DNA from: Halomonas sp. HL-48
Lineage (GTDB): Bacteria > Pseudomonadota > Gammaproteobacteria > Pseudomonadales > Halomonadaceae
Assembly: GCF_001314875.1 (NCBI RefSeq)
Contig: NZ_LJZS01000005.1
Span: 62,001-126,000 of the forward strand
Length of the DNA stretch: 64,000 nucleotides
Reading direction: 5' to 3'
The notes below the pieces were generated by a model. That model did no database searches and was not told where the DNA came from. It saw nothing but the letters and a program-made list of their open reading frames with translations. Shown one piece after another: positions 26,325-34,915 of this stretch. Position 1 is the first letter of the stretch; each line of letters starts with the position of its first letter. The translations under genes and the position numbers were made by a program.

Positions 26325-26634
26325 GGGTTTCCTCATCTGCTAGGCAAGGCGGTAACCGCCTAGATATCAGTCCCGGAATTGCCACGGGTAAAGGGCGCAT
26401 CCGTCGGGCAGGCGTGAAGAGTCGGTCACGATCCAAACGCTTGTGTGAATGGGATGATAAAATAATCCCCTGTGTCAGGGATAGCGCTACTTTGCGCTAC
26501 CCTTGAGCGGCTTTCCAGCCGGCAACCGTTAAGGTTGCGTTGGGGGAAGTGGCTTGGCAAACAGGCGCCCTTCACATGGTCGCCAGGCGCCAGGCAAAAA
26601 AAAGCCCGCATTCAAGCGGGCCTAGGGATGTGAT
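26325..26634. promoter_or_regulatory. Intergenic region upstream of the livG-like gene
   Basis: About 310 bp without a supported gene. It contains, from left to right: a palindrome AGGCGGT-A-ACCGCCT (26347-26361) just upstream of the livG start, a small CCCTG/CAGGG hairpin (26468-26480), two GCGCTAC copies at 11-bp period (26485-26502), a GCAACC/GGTTGC hairpin (26522-26538), and the typA terminator at the right end. The liv promoter must lie here, but no convincing -35/-10 pair was found, which fits an activator-dependent promoter. Confidence 0.45.
26596..26623 (-). terminator. Intrinsic terminator of typA
   Basis: Read on the minus strand: GCCCGC/GCGGGC stem (26604-26609 with 26616-26621) with an extra flanking G-C pair, followed by eight T. 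It lies immediately after the typA stop codon. Confidence 0.9.
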
Positions 26635-28461
26635 TTACTTCTTGCTCGAGCGCTTGCGCTCGTTTTCCTTGAGCAGCTTCTTGCGCAGACGGATATGGCT
26701 TGGCGTGACTTCCACCAGTTCATCCGAGTCCAGGAACTCGATGGCCTGCTCCAGGGTGAAGTTGATCGGCGGCGTCAGGACGATATTTTCATCGTTACCC
26801 GTGGAGCGCATGTTATCCAGCTTCTTGCCCTTGGTCGGGTTGACCACCATGTCGTTGGCACGGTTGTTGATGCCGATCAGCATGCCTTCGTAGACTTCGG
26901 TGGCGTGATCGACGATCAGCTTGCCGCGTTCCTGAAGCGTGTAGAGCGCGTAGGCCAGCGCCTTGCCGTCGACCATCGAGACCATAACGCCGTTGCGCCG
27001 CTCGATCGAGGCATCCGGCTTCAGCGGGCCGTAGTGGTCAAAGCGGCTGGTCAGGATGCCGGTGCCCGAGGTCAGGGTCAAAAACTGACCGCGGAAGCCG
27101 ATCAGACCGCGCGCCGGAATGATGAAGTCCAGGCGAACGCGGCCCTTGCCATCCGGGTTCATGTTGGTCATTTCGCCCTTGCGATAGCCAAGCTCTTCCA
27201 TGATGGCGCCCTGGTGCTGCTCCTCACAGTCGATGATGACCTCTTCGTAGGGCTCCTGCTTTTCGCCGTCAATTTCCCGGATGATGACTTCGGGACGGCC
27301 CACGGCTAGCTCGAAGCCCTCGCGACGCATGGATTCGATCAGCACCGAAAGGTGCAGCTCGCCGCGGCCCGAGACCTTGAATTTTTCTGGGGTTTCGCCC
27401 TGCTCGACGCGCAGCGCCACGTTGTGGATCAGTTCCTGCTCCAGGCGATCCTTGATGTTACGGCTGGTGACGAACTTGCCGTCTTTACCAGCGAACGGCG
27501 AGTCGTTGACCTGGAAGGTCATCGATACCGTCGGCTCGTCAACGGTCAGCGGCGGCAGTGCTTCAACGTGGTTGACGTCGCACAGCGTATCGGAAATCGC
27601 CAGGTTTTCGATGCCGGTGATGCAGATGATATCGCCCGCCGTGGCTTCGTCGGTCTGTACCCGGTCGAGGCCCATGTGGGTCATGACCTGGCCGATCTTG
27701 CCTTTGCGTGACTGCCCTTCTTTGGTTACCACGGTAATCTGCTGATTCGGCTTGACGCTGCCGCGGCTGATGCGGCCGAGGCCGATGACGCCCACGTAGC
27801 TGTTATAGTCCAGCGCCGAGATCTGCATCTGGAAGGGACCGTCGATTTCGACCTTGGGCGCATCGACGATATCGACGATGGACTGGAACATGGGGGTCAT
27901 GTCGTCCGCCAGTTCGTCAGGATCAGGGCCGGCAATGCCGTTGAGCGCCGAGCAGTAAATGATCGGGAAGTCGAGCTGCTCGTCGGAGGCTCCCAGGTTG
28001 TCGAACAGATCGAAGATCTGATCGATGACCCAGTCGGGGCGCGCGCCGGGGCGGTCAATCTTGTTGACGACCACGATCGGCTTAAGGCCACGGTCAAAGG
28101 CCTTCTGGGTTACAAAGCGGGTCTGCGGCATCGGGCCGTCAACCGCGTCAACCAACAGCAGTACCGAGTCGACCATCGACATGACGCGCTCGACCTCGCC
28201 ACCGAAATCGGCGTGCCCGGGCGTGTCCACAATGTTGATGTGGTAGTCGGTGCCGTTGCCATCCTGCCACTTGATAGCCGTGTTTTTGGCCAGGATGGTG
28301 ATGCCACGCTCCTTTTCCTGGTCATTGGAGTCCATGATCCGCTCCTGGCCTTCGGCCTTGCGGTCGAGCGTGCCGGACTGGCTTAACAGTTTGTCGACCA
28401 GGGTGGTTTTACCGTGGTCAACGTGGGCGATGATGGCAATGTTGCGAAGATTCTCGATCAC
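26635..28461 (-). CDS. typA: Ribosome-associated GTPase TypA/BipA
   Basis: 608 residues, the family length. G1 motif HVDHGKT near the N terminus, switch [21 protein letters not shown] and the later EF-G-like domains; the C-terminal region has [18 protein letters not shown] and the basic tail [17 protein letters not shown]. BipA assists ribosome assembly and stress adaptation by binding the 70S ribosome in an EF-G-like position. On the minus strand a TATAAT box at 28492-28497, 31 bp upstream of the start, is a probable -10, with a poor -35. Confidence 0.96.
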   Translation of the reverse strand: MIENLRNIAIIAHVDHGKTTLVDKLLSQSGTLDRKAEGQERIMDSNDQEKERGITILAKNTAIKWQDGNGTDYHINIVDTPGHADFGGEVERVMSMVDSVLLLVDAVDGPMPQTRFVTQKAFDRGLKPIVVVNKIDRPGARPDWVIDQIFDLFDNLGASDEQLDFPIIYCSALNGIAGPDPDELADDMTPMFQSIVDIVDAPKVEIDGPFQMQISALDYNSYVGVIGLGRISRGSVKPNQQITVVTKEGQSRKGKIGQVMTHMGLDRVQTDEATAGDIICITGIENLAISDTLCDVNHVEALPPLTVDEPTVSMTFQVNDSPFAGKDGKFVTSRNIKDRLEQELIHNVALRVEQGETPEKFKVSGRGELHLSVLIESMRREGFELAVGRPEVIIREIDGEKQEPYEEVIIDCEEQHQGAIMEELGYRKGEMTNMNPDGKGRVRLDFIIPARGLIGFRGQFLTLTSGTGILTSRFDHYGPLKPDASIERRNGVMVSMVDGKALAYALYTLQERGKLIVDHATEVYEGMLIGINNRANDMVVNPTKGKKLDNMRSTGNDENIVLTPPINFTLEQAIEFLDSDELVEVTPSHIRLRKKLLKENERKRSSKK

Positions 28462-28624
28462 GACGCGATCCTGCTAGAAAAATAGGGCGGCATTATAGGG
28501 TCTCGGTGCGGTCCACTACCAGCACTGTATTATTTAAAGCATCAATACAATAACCTTTTGGCAGCAGTTTTCGCGCTGATGGCGCATCCGGTAAGATAGT
28601 TGTTTTCCCAGATGGGGCAAGGAC

Positions 28625-29611
28625 ATGAGCATCGGCCACCTGATGCGGTTGCTAAGCGACGGCGACGTTCATTCCGGTGAACAGCTGGGTAACGCGCTAG
28701 GCGTCTCACGCGCTGCGGTGTGGAAACAGTTAAAGAAGTTGGAAGCGCTCGGCGTCGAACTGGTGGCGGTGAAGGGGCGTGGCTATCGATTGGCTCAGCC
28801 GCTGGAGCCGCTGGTCGGCGCCAGAATCGTCGAGCGTTTGCCCGCCCAGGCGCGCCATCATCTGGCGCGGCTGTTTGTCGAGGACCAACTGCCGTCGAGC
28901 AATGCCTACCTGCGCGAGCGGTTCGAGCAGGGCGCCGGCCATGCCGAGGTGTGCTTTGTCGAGCTGCAGACGGCCGGTCGCGGTCGGCGCGGGCGTATAT
29001 GGACGACCCCGTGGGGGCAAAGCCTGATGCTTTCTGTCGGCTGGCGCTTTGAGGCCGGGGTGACGGCGCTTGAAGGCCTGAGTCTGGCGGTGGGCGTGGT
29101 TATCGCCCAGGTCCTCGAGCAGCACGGCGTGGCCCCGCAGCTCAAATGGCCCAACGACATTCTGATGGCGCAGCGGGATAGCGACGAGCTGGGCAAGCTG
29201 GCGGGTATACTGGTGGAGGTCACTGGGGATGCGGCAGGGCCTTGCGAAGTCGTCATCGGGATGGGTATGAATCTGCACTTGCCCGAGGCCATGCGCGCGG
29301 CCATCGAGCAACCGGTGGCGGCGCTGTTTGACGCGCTGCCCTCGCTGTCGCGTAATCAACTGGCCGCGGACGTGGTCGCCGGGCTGCTCGACATGCTGGC
29401 GGGCTTTGAGCAGCAGGGGTTTGTGCCCTGGCGGGAGGCCTGGAACCAGCGCCATGCTTACGCTGACCAGCCTATTCGGGTTATCCAGGGAGGACAGGTC
29501 ACTGACGCGGTTGCCGGCGAGGTCGACGATAGCGGCAACTTGTGGGTAACCGAGTCGGGCCAACCAAGGCGCCTTTCAGGCGGTGAAATCAGCGTACGTA
29601 GGCGCTTATGA
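28625..29611 (+). CDS. birA: Biotin-protein ligase / biotin operon repressor BirA
   Basis: 328 residues. An N-terminal winged helix-turn-helix (about 1-62; SGEQLGNALGVSRAAVWKQL) is followed by the ligase domain with the biotinyl-AMP loop GRGRRGRIW, the KWPNDI motif and a C-terminal SH3-like cap (GEVDDSGNLWVTE). It attaches biotin to acetyl-CoA carboxylase BCCP and, with biotinyl-AMP, represses biotin synthesis genes. It is translationally coupled to coaX by an ATGA overlap, an arrangement common in gammaproteobacteria. Confidence 0.95.
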   Translation: MSIGHLMRLLSDGDVHSGEQLGNALGVSRAAVWKQLKKLEALGVELVAVKGRGYRLAQPLEPLVGARIVERLPAQARHHLARLFVEDQLPSSNAYLRERFEQGAGHAEVCFVELQTAGRGRRGRIWTTPWGQSLMLSVGWRFEAGVTALEGLSLAVGVVIAQVLEQHGVAPQLKWPNDILMAQRDSDELGKLAGILVEVTGDAAGPCEVVIGMGMNLHLPEAMRAAIEQPVAALFDALPSLSRNQLAADVVAGLLDMLAGFEQQGFVPWREAWNQRHAYADQPIRVIQGGQVTDAVAGEVDDSGNLWVTESGQPRRLSGGEISVRRRL

Positions 29612-30447
29612 TACTTGACCTAGATATTGGCAATACGCTGTCGAAGTGGCGGCTGAAAGACGCTGATAGCAGTGAAATTCGCTCGCGAGGCGCGGTATGG
29701 ACCCGCGAAGAGTGGCGTCCCGGGGCTGATATTCCGGATCTGGACGTGGTCGAGGCGGTGCGTATCTCAAGCGTGGCCCGTGCGGCAGTTCTCGACGAGA
29801 CCGTGGGACTGCTGCGTCGTCGCGTCCGCCACGTGCATGTGGCCCGCTCGACCGCTGAGGCGCTTGGCGTGGTCAACGGCTATGAAGAGCCGGGTCGCCT
29901 GGGCGTTGACCGTTGGCTGGGGGCGCTGGCGGGGTATCAGTTGGCAGGCGGCTGCTGTACGGTCGACTGCGGCAGTGCGATCACCATCGACTTCGTATTG
30001 CCCGGCGGGCAGCATCTGGGGGGCTTTATCGTGCCAGGATTGAGGCTGATGAAAGAAAGCCTGAAGCTGGGTACACGCAACGTCGCCATCGACCCCGAAA
30101 GCGAGGCGGAAGAACTGCTCGAACCGGGGCGTCGCACGGTGGATGCCGTCAACCATGGAATCTACATGGCGGCCGTGAGTGCTATCAACCGTATCTATAG
30201 CGAAGTATGCGACCAGGAGGGCGTGGCGCTACCGATGCTGCTGACCGGGGGGGATGCGCGGGTCATCTCGCGCGGCGTTCAGGTGCCCCATGCGGTGTGG
30301 CCAGACATGGTCTATGGCGGGCTGGAGGCGCGCTTCCCGCTGACGCTTGCCGAACGGGCCGGCAAGATGGCCGGTGCGCCGCGCGTGCCTGAGCCGGTGT
30401 CGCTTGAAAAAATCCGTGCAGGCCTTGCATTCTCGATGTTGCTTTGA
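29608..30447 (+). CDS. coaX: Type III pantothenate kinase (CoaX)
   Basis: 279 residues. ASKHA-fold kinase with the N-terminal phosphate loop DLDIGNT, the GVDRWL segment and the central TVDCGSAITIDFV motif carrying the catalytic Asp. The first step of CoA synthesis from pantothenate; unlike CoaA it is not feedback-inhibited by CoA and needs a monovalent cation. Coupled to birA, it is followed after 145 bp by the tRNA cluster. Confidence 0.94.
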   Translation: MILDLDIGNTLSKWRLKDADSSEIRSRGAVWTREEWRPGADIPDLDVVEAVRISSVARAAVLDETVGLLRRRVRHVHVARSTAEALGVVNGYEEPGRLGVDRWLGALAGYQLAGGCCTVDCGSAITIDFVLPGGQHLGGFIVPGLRLMKESLKLGTRNVAIDPESEAEELLEPGRRTVDAVNHGIYMAAVSAINRIYSEVCDQEGVALPMLLTGGDARVISRGVQVPHAVWPDMVYGGLEARFPLTLAERAGKMAGAPRVPEPVSLEKIRAGLAFSMLL

Positions 30448-30550
30448 CAAAATACAGCGCGTTCCAAGGCAGGCGGTCAGCAGGAAGGTGGCGCTCAGCG
30501 CGGCTGTGTTGATGCCGGTGCATTGTTAGCTTGTTAGTGCTATCAATGAC

Positions 30551-30578
30551 TTGACACTGCTTTGGGGCTTGGCATAAT
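30551..30578 (+). promoter_or_regulatory. Promoter of the tRNA-Tyr-Gly-Thr cluster
   Basis: TTGACA (30551-30556), 16-bp spacer, CATAAT (30573-30578), followed by a GC-rich GTGCCGCC discriminator expected of stringently controlled stable-RNA promoters. The tRNA-Tyr gene starts 15 bp downstream. Confidence 0.85.
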
Positions 30579-30592
30579 GTGCCGCCACAGTT

Positions 30593-30676
<84 letters not shown>

Positions 30677-30780
30677 GATTCAAGCGTCAGCGGCAAGCGT
30701 CGGTGTCGTAGAATGAAAGGCCGGAAGCGGGCGTTACAGAGAATGAGCACGCGTCGGATGATCATTCTGAACCAGGTCAG

Positions 30781-30854
<74 letters not shown>

Positions 30855-30881
30855 GTTAGGTGCTTAATCTAGTAGTACTTG

Positions 30882-30956
30882 GCTCATGTAGCTCAGGGGT
30901 AGAGCACACCCTTGGTAAGGGTGAGGTCGACGGTTCAAATCCGTCCATGAGCTCCA
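30882..30956 (+). tRNA. tRNA-Thr (anticodon GGT)
   Basis: 75 nt with encoded CCA. Acceptor GCTCATG pairs with CATGAGC; anticodon loop TTGGTAA gives GGT; T arm GACGGTTCAAATCCGTC. In many relatives a tuf gene follows, but here a terminator comes next. Confidence 0.97.
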
Positions 30957-30966
30957 CATTAAAAAG

Positions 30967-30991
30967 AAAGCGAGCGATGCTCGCTTTTTTT
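30967..30991 (+). terminator. Terminator after tRNA-Thr
   Basis: AAAGCGAGC/GCTCGCTTT stem with a GAT loop (30967-30975 with 30979-30987) followed by T residues. It ends the three-tRNA transcript. Confidence 0.9.
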
Positions 30992-31040
30992 GTCGCTGTC
31001 GCCAGGCGTGCTTGCATGACGATGGTGGCGTTGAAAGGGG

Positions 31041-31069
31041 TTGTCAGGTGGTGGTTTCTCCGCTACCAT
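31041..31069 (+). promoter_or_regulatory. Promoter of the tRNA-Trp-secE-nusG transcript
   Basis: TTGTCA (31041-31046), 17-bp spacer, TACCAT (31064-31069), placed between the tRNA-Thr terminator and tRNA-Trp. Good position and spacing; the -10 is imperfect. Confidence 0.65.
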
Positions 31070-31120
31070 GACGCCCGCTGTTGCGTAGGCTGCTTAAGTC
31101 GTCTGCGCAGATGTTGATAC

Positions 31121-31196
<76 letters not shown>

Positions 31197-31266
31197 GTCT
31201 TCCCCAGGCTGGTATGTCTTCAAAGAATTCCTTTATCGCTCGCTGCACCCTGAGGAGTCTCGTTTT

Positions 31267-31650
31267 ATGAAGCCGAGTTCTGTAAAACATGGCGCCGAGG
31301 TGCAACAGACGCGCCATGATGGGCTCAAGTGGGCAGCGGTTATCGCGTTGCTTGTTGTTGCCGTTGTGGGCAACACCTATTTTGCTGATATTGGCCTGAT
31401 CTACCGTGTGTTGGGCGTTGTGGTGCTGTGTGTGTTGGCGGCGCTGTTGGCGTTAACCACCACCAAGGGGCGTGACCTGGTAGAGCTGGCACGAAGCGCT
31501 AAGAAAGAGATTCAGCGCGTTGTATGGCCAACTCGGGCCGAAACTATCCAGACCACGGCCATTGTTCTTGTCGCCGTTCTGGTGGTCGGGCTGATGCTTT
31601 GGTTGATTGACACTCTTCTTGGCTGGGCGATGTCCGGCGTTATTGGTTAG
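31267..31650 (+). CDS. secE: Preprotein translocase subunit SecE
   Basis: 127 residues from the ATG at 31267, preceded by GAGGAG. Three membrane helices (about residues 21-40, 47-66 and 98-123), the long three-helix form also found in E. coli. The conserved cytoplasmic amphipathic segment [19 protein letters not shown] precedes the last helix and clamps SecY. Part of the SecYEG translocon. It is followed by nusG after 8 bp. Confidence 0.96.
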   Translation: MKPSSVKHGAEVQQTRHDGLKWAAVIALLVVAVVGNTYFADIGLIYRVLGVVVLCVLAALLALTTTKGRDLVELARSAKKEIQRVVWPTRAETIQTTAIVLVAVLVVGLMLWLIDTLLGWAMSGVIG

Positions 31651-31658
31651 GAGCTTTC

Positions 31659-32192
31659 ATGTCCAAACGTTGGTACGTCGTTCACGCCTATTCCGGCTTC
31701 GAGAAGCACGTGATGCGCTCCTTGATCGAGCGCGTCAAGATGTATGGCGTTGAAGATCGCTTCGGCGAGATTCTGGTGCCCACCGAAGAAGTCGTTGAGA
31801 TGCGTGACGGCAAGCGCCGCAAGAGTGAGCGCAAGTTCTATCCCGGCTATGTTCTGGTCGAGATGGAGATGGCCGACGATACCTGGCACCTGGTGAACGA
31901 AACCCCGCGTGTGATGGGGTTTATCGGTGGCACCAAGGAAAAGCCTGCGCCCATTACGTCCCGCGAAGCCGATGCCATTCTGCGTCGTGTGAAAGACGGC
32001 ACTGACAAGCCGCGGCCCAAGACCATGTTCGAGCCGGGTCAGTCGGTTCGCGTCGTCGACGGCCCCTTCGCCGACTTCAATGGGGTCGTGGAAGAAGTCA
32101 ATTATGAGAAGAGCCGTCTGCAGGTCAGCGTGCTGATCTTTGGGCGCGCCACGCCTGTCGAGCTCGAGTTCGCGCAGGTAGAGAAAGAGTAA
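31659..32192 (+). CDS. nusG: Transcription termination/antitermination factor NusG
   Basis: 177 residues. The N-terminal NGN domain opens with [16 protein letters not shown] and binds the RNA polymerase clamp. The C-terminal KOW domain ([19 protein letters not shown]) binds Rho or ribosomal protein S10, coupling transcription to termination or translation. Cotranscribed with secE. Confidence 0.98.
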   Translation: MSKRWYVVHAYSGFEKHVMRSLIERVKMYGVEDRFGEILVPTEEVVEMRDGKRRKSERKFYPGYVLVEMEMADDTWHLVNETPRVMGFIGGTKEKPAPITSREADAILRRVKDGTDKPRPKTMFEPGQSVRVVDGPFADFNGVVEEVNYEKSRLQVSVLIFGRATPVELEFAQVEKE

Positions 32193-32201
32193 GTTGATTC
32201 G

Positions 32202-32258
32202 TGTCAGGTGACAGTGTCGCCTGACAAAGACCGGGGAGCCGCAAGGCGTTACCACCCA
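32202..32258 (+). promoter_or_regulatory. rplK leader with L1-type autoregulatory site
   Basis: An 11-bp hairpin (32202-32212 with 32216-32226, one G-U pair) is followed by GGGGAGCC-GCAA-GGCGTTACCACCC (32233-32257). The latter resembles the L1-binding part of 23S rRNA (GGAGCC near UACCACCC) and sits just ahead of the rplK ribosome site. By analogy with E. coli, L1 should bind here to repress rplK-rplA translation. The assignment rests on motif memory, not on a model search. Confidence 0.65.
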
Positions 32259-32273
32259 ACTGGAGTGTAAACG

Positions 32274-32705
32274 ATGGCCAAGAAAGTACAGGCTTACATC
32301 AAACTGCAGGTCGCTGCAGGTAAAGCCAATCCAAGTCCGCCCGTCGGCCCTGCGCTGGGTCAGCACGGCGTGAACATCATGGAATTCTGTAAGGCGTTCA
32401 ACGCCGAGACTCAAGACATTGAGCCCGGTCTGCCGACGCCTGTCGTGATTACGGTCTACTCTGACCGTAGCTTCACGTTCGTTACCAAGACGCCACCCGC
32501 GGCGGTGCTGCTCAAGAAAGCAGCCGGCATCAAGTCGGGTTCGGGCGAGCCGAACAAGAAGAAGGTCGGCACGGTAACGCGCGAACAGCTCGAAGAAATC
32601 GCCAAGACCAAAGAGCCTGACCTGACGGCGGCTGATATGGACGCAGCGGTTCGCACCATCGCGGGCAGTGCCCGTAGTATGGGCCTCAACGTGGAGGGTC
32701 TGTAA
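32274..32705 (+). CDS. rplK: Ribosomal protein L11
   Basis: 143 residues. N-terminal [20 protein letters not shown], with the Pro-rich hinge, and a C-terminal RNA-binding domain ([14 protein letters not shown]). Sits at the GTPase-associated centre on 23S rRNA helices 43/44, needed for RelA activation. Cotranslated with rplA (2-bp gap). Confidence 0.98.
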   Translation: MAKKVQAYIKLQVAAGKANPSPPVGPALGQHGVNIMEFCKAFNAETQDIEPGLPTPVVITVYSDRSFTFVTKTPPAAVLLKKAAGIKSGSGEPNKKKVGTVTREQLEEIAKTKEPDLTAADMDAAVRTIAGSARSMGLNVEGL

Positions 32706-32707
32706 TC

Positions 32708-33400
32708 ATGGCGAAATTGACCAAGCGTGCGAAGCTGATTCGCGAAAAAGTCGACACCAACAAAGCCTATTCCATTGAAGAAGCGATCGCACTGCTCGCC
32801 GAGCTGTCGACCGTCAAGTTCAAGGAGTCGGTGGATGTCGCGATCAACCTGGGCGTTGACCCGCGTAAATCCGACCAGGTGGTGCGTGGCGCTACCGTCA
32901 TGCCCAACGGTACTGGTAAGGACGTGCGCGTTGCCGTCTTTACCCAGGGTGCCAATGCCGACGCCGCTAAAGAAGCTGGCGCCGACATCGTCGGTATGGA
33001 CGATCTGGCCGAGCAGGTCAAAAAAGGCGTGATGGATTTTGACGTCGTTATTGCCTCGCCGGACGCCATGCGTGTCGTCGGTCAGCTGGGTCAGATTCTG
33101 GGTCCCCGCGGCCTGATGCCCAACCCGAAAGTGGGCACCGTGACGCCTGACGTTGCGACCGCTGTGAAAAACGCCAAAGCCGGTCAGGTGCGCTTCCGTA
33201 CCGACAAGAACGGTATTATCCATACTACATTGGGTAAGGTGGACTTTGACGCGGCAGCGATCAACGGCAACCTGGAAGCGCTGGTCGCCGACCTGAAGCG
33301 GCTCAAGCCGAGCACTTCAAAAGGTATCTACTTTAAGAAAATGACCCTGTCCACTACCATGGGCCCGGGTTTGACAGTCGATCATTCCGCGTTCGTTTAA
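32708..33400 (+). CDS. rplA: Ribosomal protein L1
   Basis: 230 residues. Conserved opening [14 protein letters not shown] and the L1 signature region [14 protein letters not shown]. It forms the L1 stalk that guides E-site tRNA exit, and acts as translational repressor of its own operon through the leader before rplK. Confidence 0.98.
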   Translation: MAKLTKRAKLIREKVDTNKAYSIEEAIALLAELSTVKFKESVDVAINLGVDPRKSDQVVRGATVMPNGTGKDVRVAVFTQGANADAAKEAGADIVGMDDLAEQVKKGVMDFDVVIASPDAMRVVGQLGQILGPRGLMPNPKVGTVTPDVATAVKNAKAGQVRFRTDKNGIIHTTLGKVDFDAAAINGNLEALVADLKRLKPSTSKGIYFKKMTLSTTMGPGLTVDHSAFV

Positions 33401-33442
33401 GCGGTGGGTCGTCAGGTTTTAGCAATAACCGAGCAATAACTT

Positions 33443-33680
33443 TGCGGTCCCCCGGCAGATGCCGGGGCGCCGTCAAAGACCGCAGGTGCCGCGTTTTCCA
33501 TGATGACGTGGCTTAATCGCTCTTCGAGCGCCTGCGCAGATGGTGTGGCCGCCAGTGGGTTAGCAACGCTTTCTTTTCTGGTGAGCACCATCCTCTAAGG
33601 CTTCCTGCTGGCAGTATGGGTAGGAAGAGATGGTAACCACCGGAACCTTTACCGGGTTCCGGCACGAAGGAGTGATCACT
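33443..33680 (+). ncRNA. L10 leader (rplJ autoregulatory leader RNA)
   Basis: The 280-bp gap before rplJ starts with TGCGGTC (33443-33449) pairing with GACCGCA (33478-33484), enclosing a CCCCGGC/GCCGGGG hairpin. It ends in a CCGGAACC/GGTTCCGG hairpin (33640-33662) abutting the rplJ Shine-Dalgarno GGAG. Size, position and stem layout fit the L10 leader, where the L10-L7/L12 complex binds to repress rplJL. Exact boundaries uncertain. Confidence 0.7.
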
Positions 33681-34181
33681 GTGCCACTAGCACTTGAAGG
33701 CAAGAAAGCGATTGTTGCCGAGGTCAGTGAAGCGGCCAAGGGCGCACTCTCCGTCGTAGTTGCCGATTCTCGCGGTGTGTCGGTCAGTAAGATGACCGAT
33801 CTGCGTAAGCAGGCACGCGAGAATGGCGTTCAGGTTCGTGTTGTCCGCAACACCCTGGCACGTCGCGCCCTCGAAGGCACCCAATGGGAATGCCTGACCG
33901 AGAGCTTCGTTGGTCCAACGCTGTTGGCCTTCTCGACCGACCATCCGGGCGCTGCTGCTCGTTTGTTCAAAGAGTTTGCCAAGAACGACAAAGACTTCGA
34001 AGTGAAAGCGCTGGCCTACGAAGGTGAGCTGATTCCGGCTGCTGACATCGACCGTCTGGCAACGCTGCCGACCTACGACGAAGCAATCGCCAAGCTGATG
34101 TCGGTAATGAAAGAAGCCTCCGCTGGCAAGCTGGTTCGTACCCTGGCCGCCCTGCGCGACCAGAAACAAGAAGCGGCGTAA
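33681..34181 (+). CDS. rplJ: Ribosomal protein L10
   Basis: 166 residues from a GTG at 33681, nine bases after GGAG. The N-terminal [15 protein letters not shown] and central [14 protein letters not shown] regions bind 23S rRNA, and the C-terminal helix carries the L7/L12 dimers. Autoregulates via the upstream leader. A longer in-frame extension of 17 codons lies inside the leader hairpin and is rejected. Confidence 0.97.
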   Translation: MPLALEGKKAIVAEVSEAAKGALSVVVADSRGVSVSKMTDLRKQARENGVQVRVVRNTLARRALEGTQWECLTESFVGPTLLAFSTDHPGAAARLFKEFAKNDKDFEVKALAYEGELIPAADIDRLATLPTYDEAIAKLMSVMKEASAGKLVRTLAALRDQKQEAA

Positions 34182-34291
34182 AACGCTTCTTCTGGGCAGC
34201 ATGATCTGCCAATGCAGGCGGCTGCCTGAACCGGCCAATGAATCCTGAGTCGTCGGCAAACCGAGACTCCCGCAAAGTTAGGAATGAAACA

Positions 34292-34663
34292 ATGGCACTG
34301 ACCAAAGACGATATCATCAATGCTGTAGCCGACATGTCCGTCATGGAAGTTGTCGAGCTGATCGAAGCAATGGAAGAGAAATTCGGTGTTTCTGCCGCCG
34401 CGGCCGTTGTCGCTGGCCCGGGTGGTGGTGAAGCCGCTGCTGAAGAAGAGCAGACTGAATTTGACCTGGTGCTGACCGCTGCCGGTGACAAGAAAGTTAA
34501 CGTCATCAAAGCAGTGCGTGAGATCACCGGTCTTGGCCTTAAGGAAGCTAAGGGTGCCGTTGACGGTGCACCGGCGACCATCAAAGAAGGCATGTCCAAG
34601 GAAGACGCTGAAACAGCTAAAGCTAAGCTGGAAGAAGCGGGCGCAAGCGTCGAGCTCAAGTAA
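34292..34663 (+). CDS. rplL: Ribosomal protein L7/L12
   Basis: 123 residues from the ATG at 34292. N-terminal dimerisation helix [19 protein letters not shown], an Ala/Gly/Glu-rich hinge (about 35-52), and a C-terminal factor-binding domain with [15 protein letters not shown]. Multiple copies form the stalk that recruits EF-G and EF-Tu. Separated from rplJ by 110 bp. Confidence 0.98.
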   Translation: MALTKDDIINAVADMSVMEVVELIEAMEEKFGVSAAAAVVAGPGGGEAAAEEEQTEFDLVLTAAGDKKVNVIKAVREITGLGLKEAKGAVDGAPATIKEGMSKEDAETAKAKLEEAGASVELK

Positions 34664-34703
34664 TTCTTGTGCCGGATGCTTTACGCGCTGCGTAAGCTTC
34701 CAC

Positions 34704-34738
34704 GGCTGGCGGCGGGAAATCCCGCTGCCGGCCTTTTT
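34704..34738 (+). terminator. Attenuator-type hairpin between rplL and rpoB
   Basis: A 14-bp stem (34704-34717 with 34720-34733, two G-U pairs) followed by TTTTT. Located 40 bp after rplL and about 180 bp before rpoB, as the E. coli partial terminator that sets the ratio of ribosomal protein to polymerase transcripts. Confidence 0.8.
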
Positions 34739-34915
34739 CTGTTGTAACTGAACGGTGAAGCAGAATCGTTGTAGTACGGTTATCGAAAGACTGTTATCGA
34801 TCAAGATTTTTGACGGCGAGCTACCAAACCTGGAGCTTGCTGTTCGCGTCTGACACGCCTGCAGGGCAGATGACCACGCATCGGTCACCCATGGTGAACA
34901 AGCTGGGGAATACAG

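Noticed and set aside
30957..31120. Possible remnant of a tuf gene between tRNA-Thr and tRNA-Trp
   Set aside because: Translation in the forward frames gives nothing resembling EF-Tu; only a terminator and a promoter are visible.
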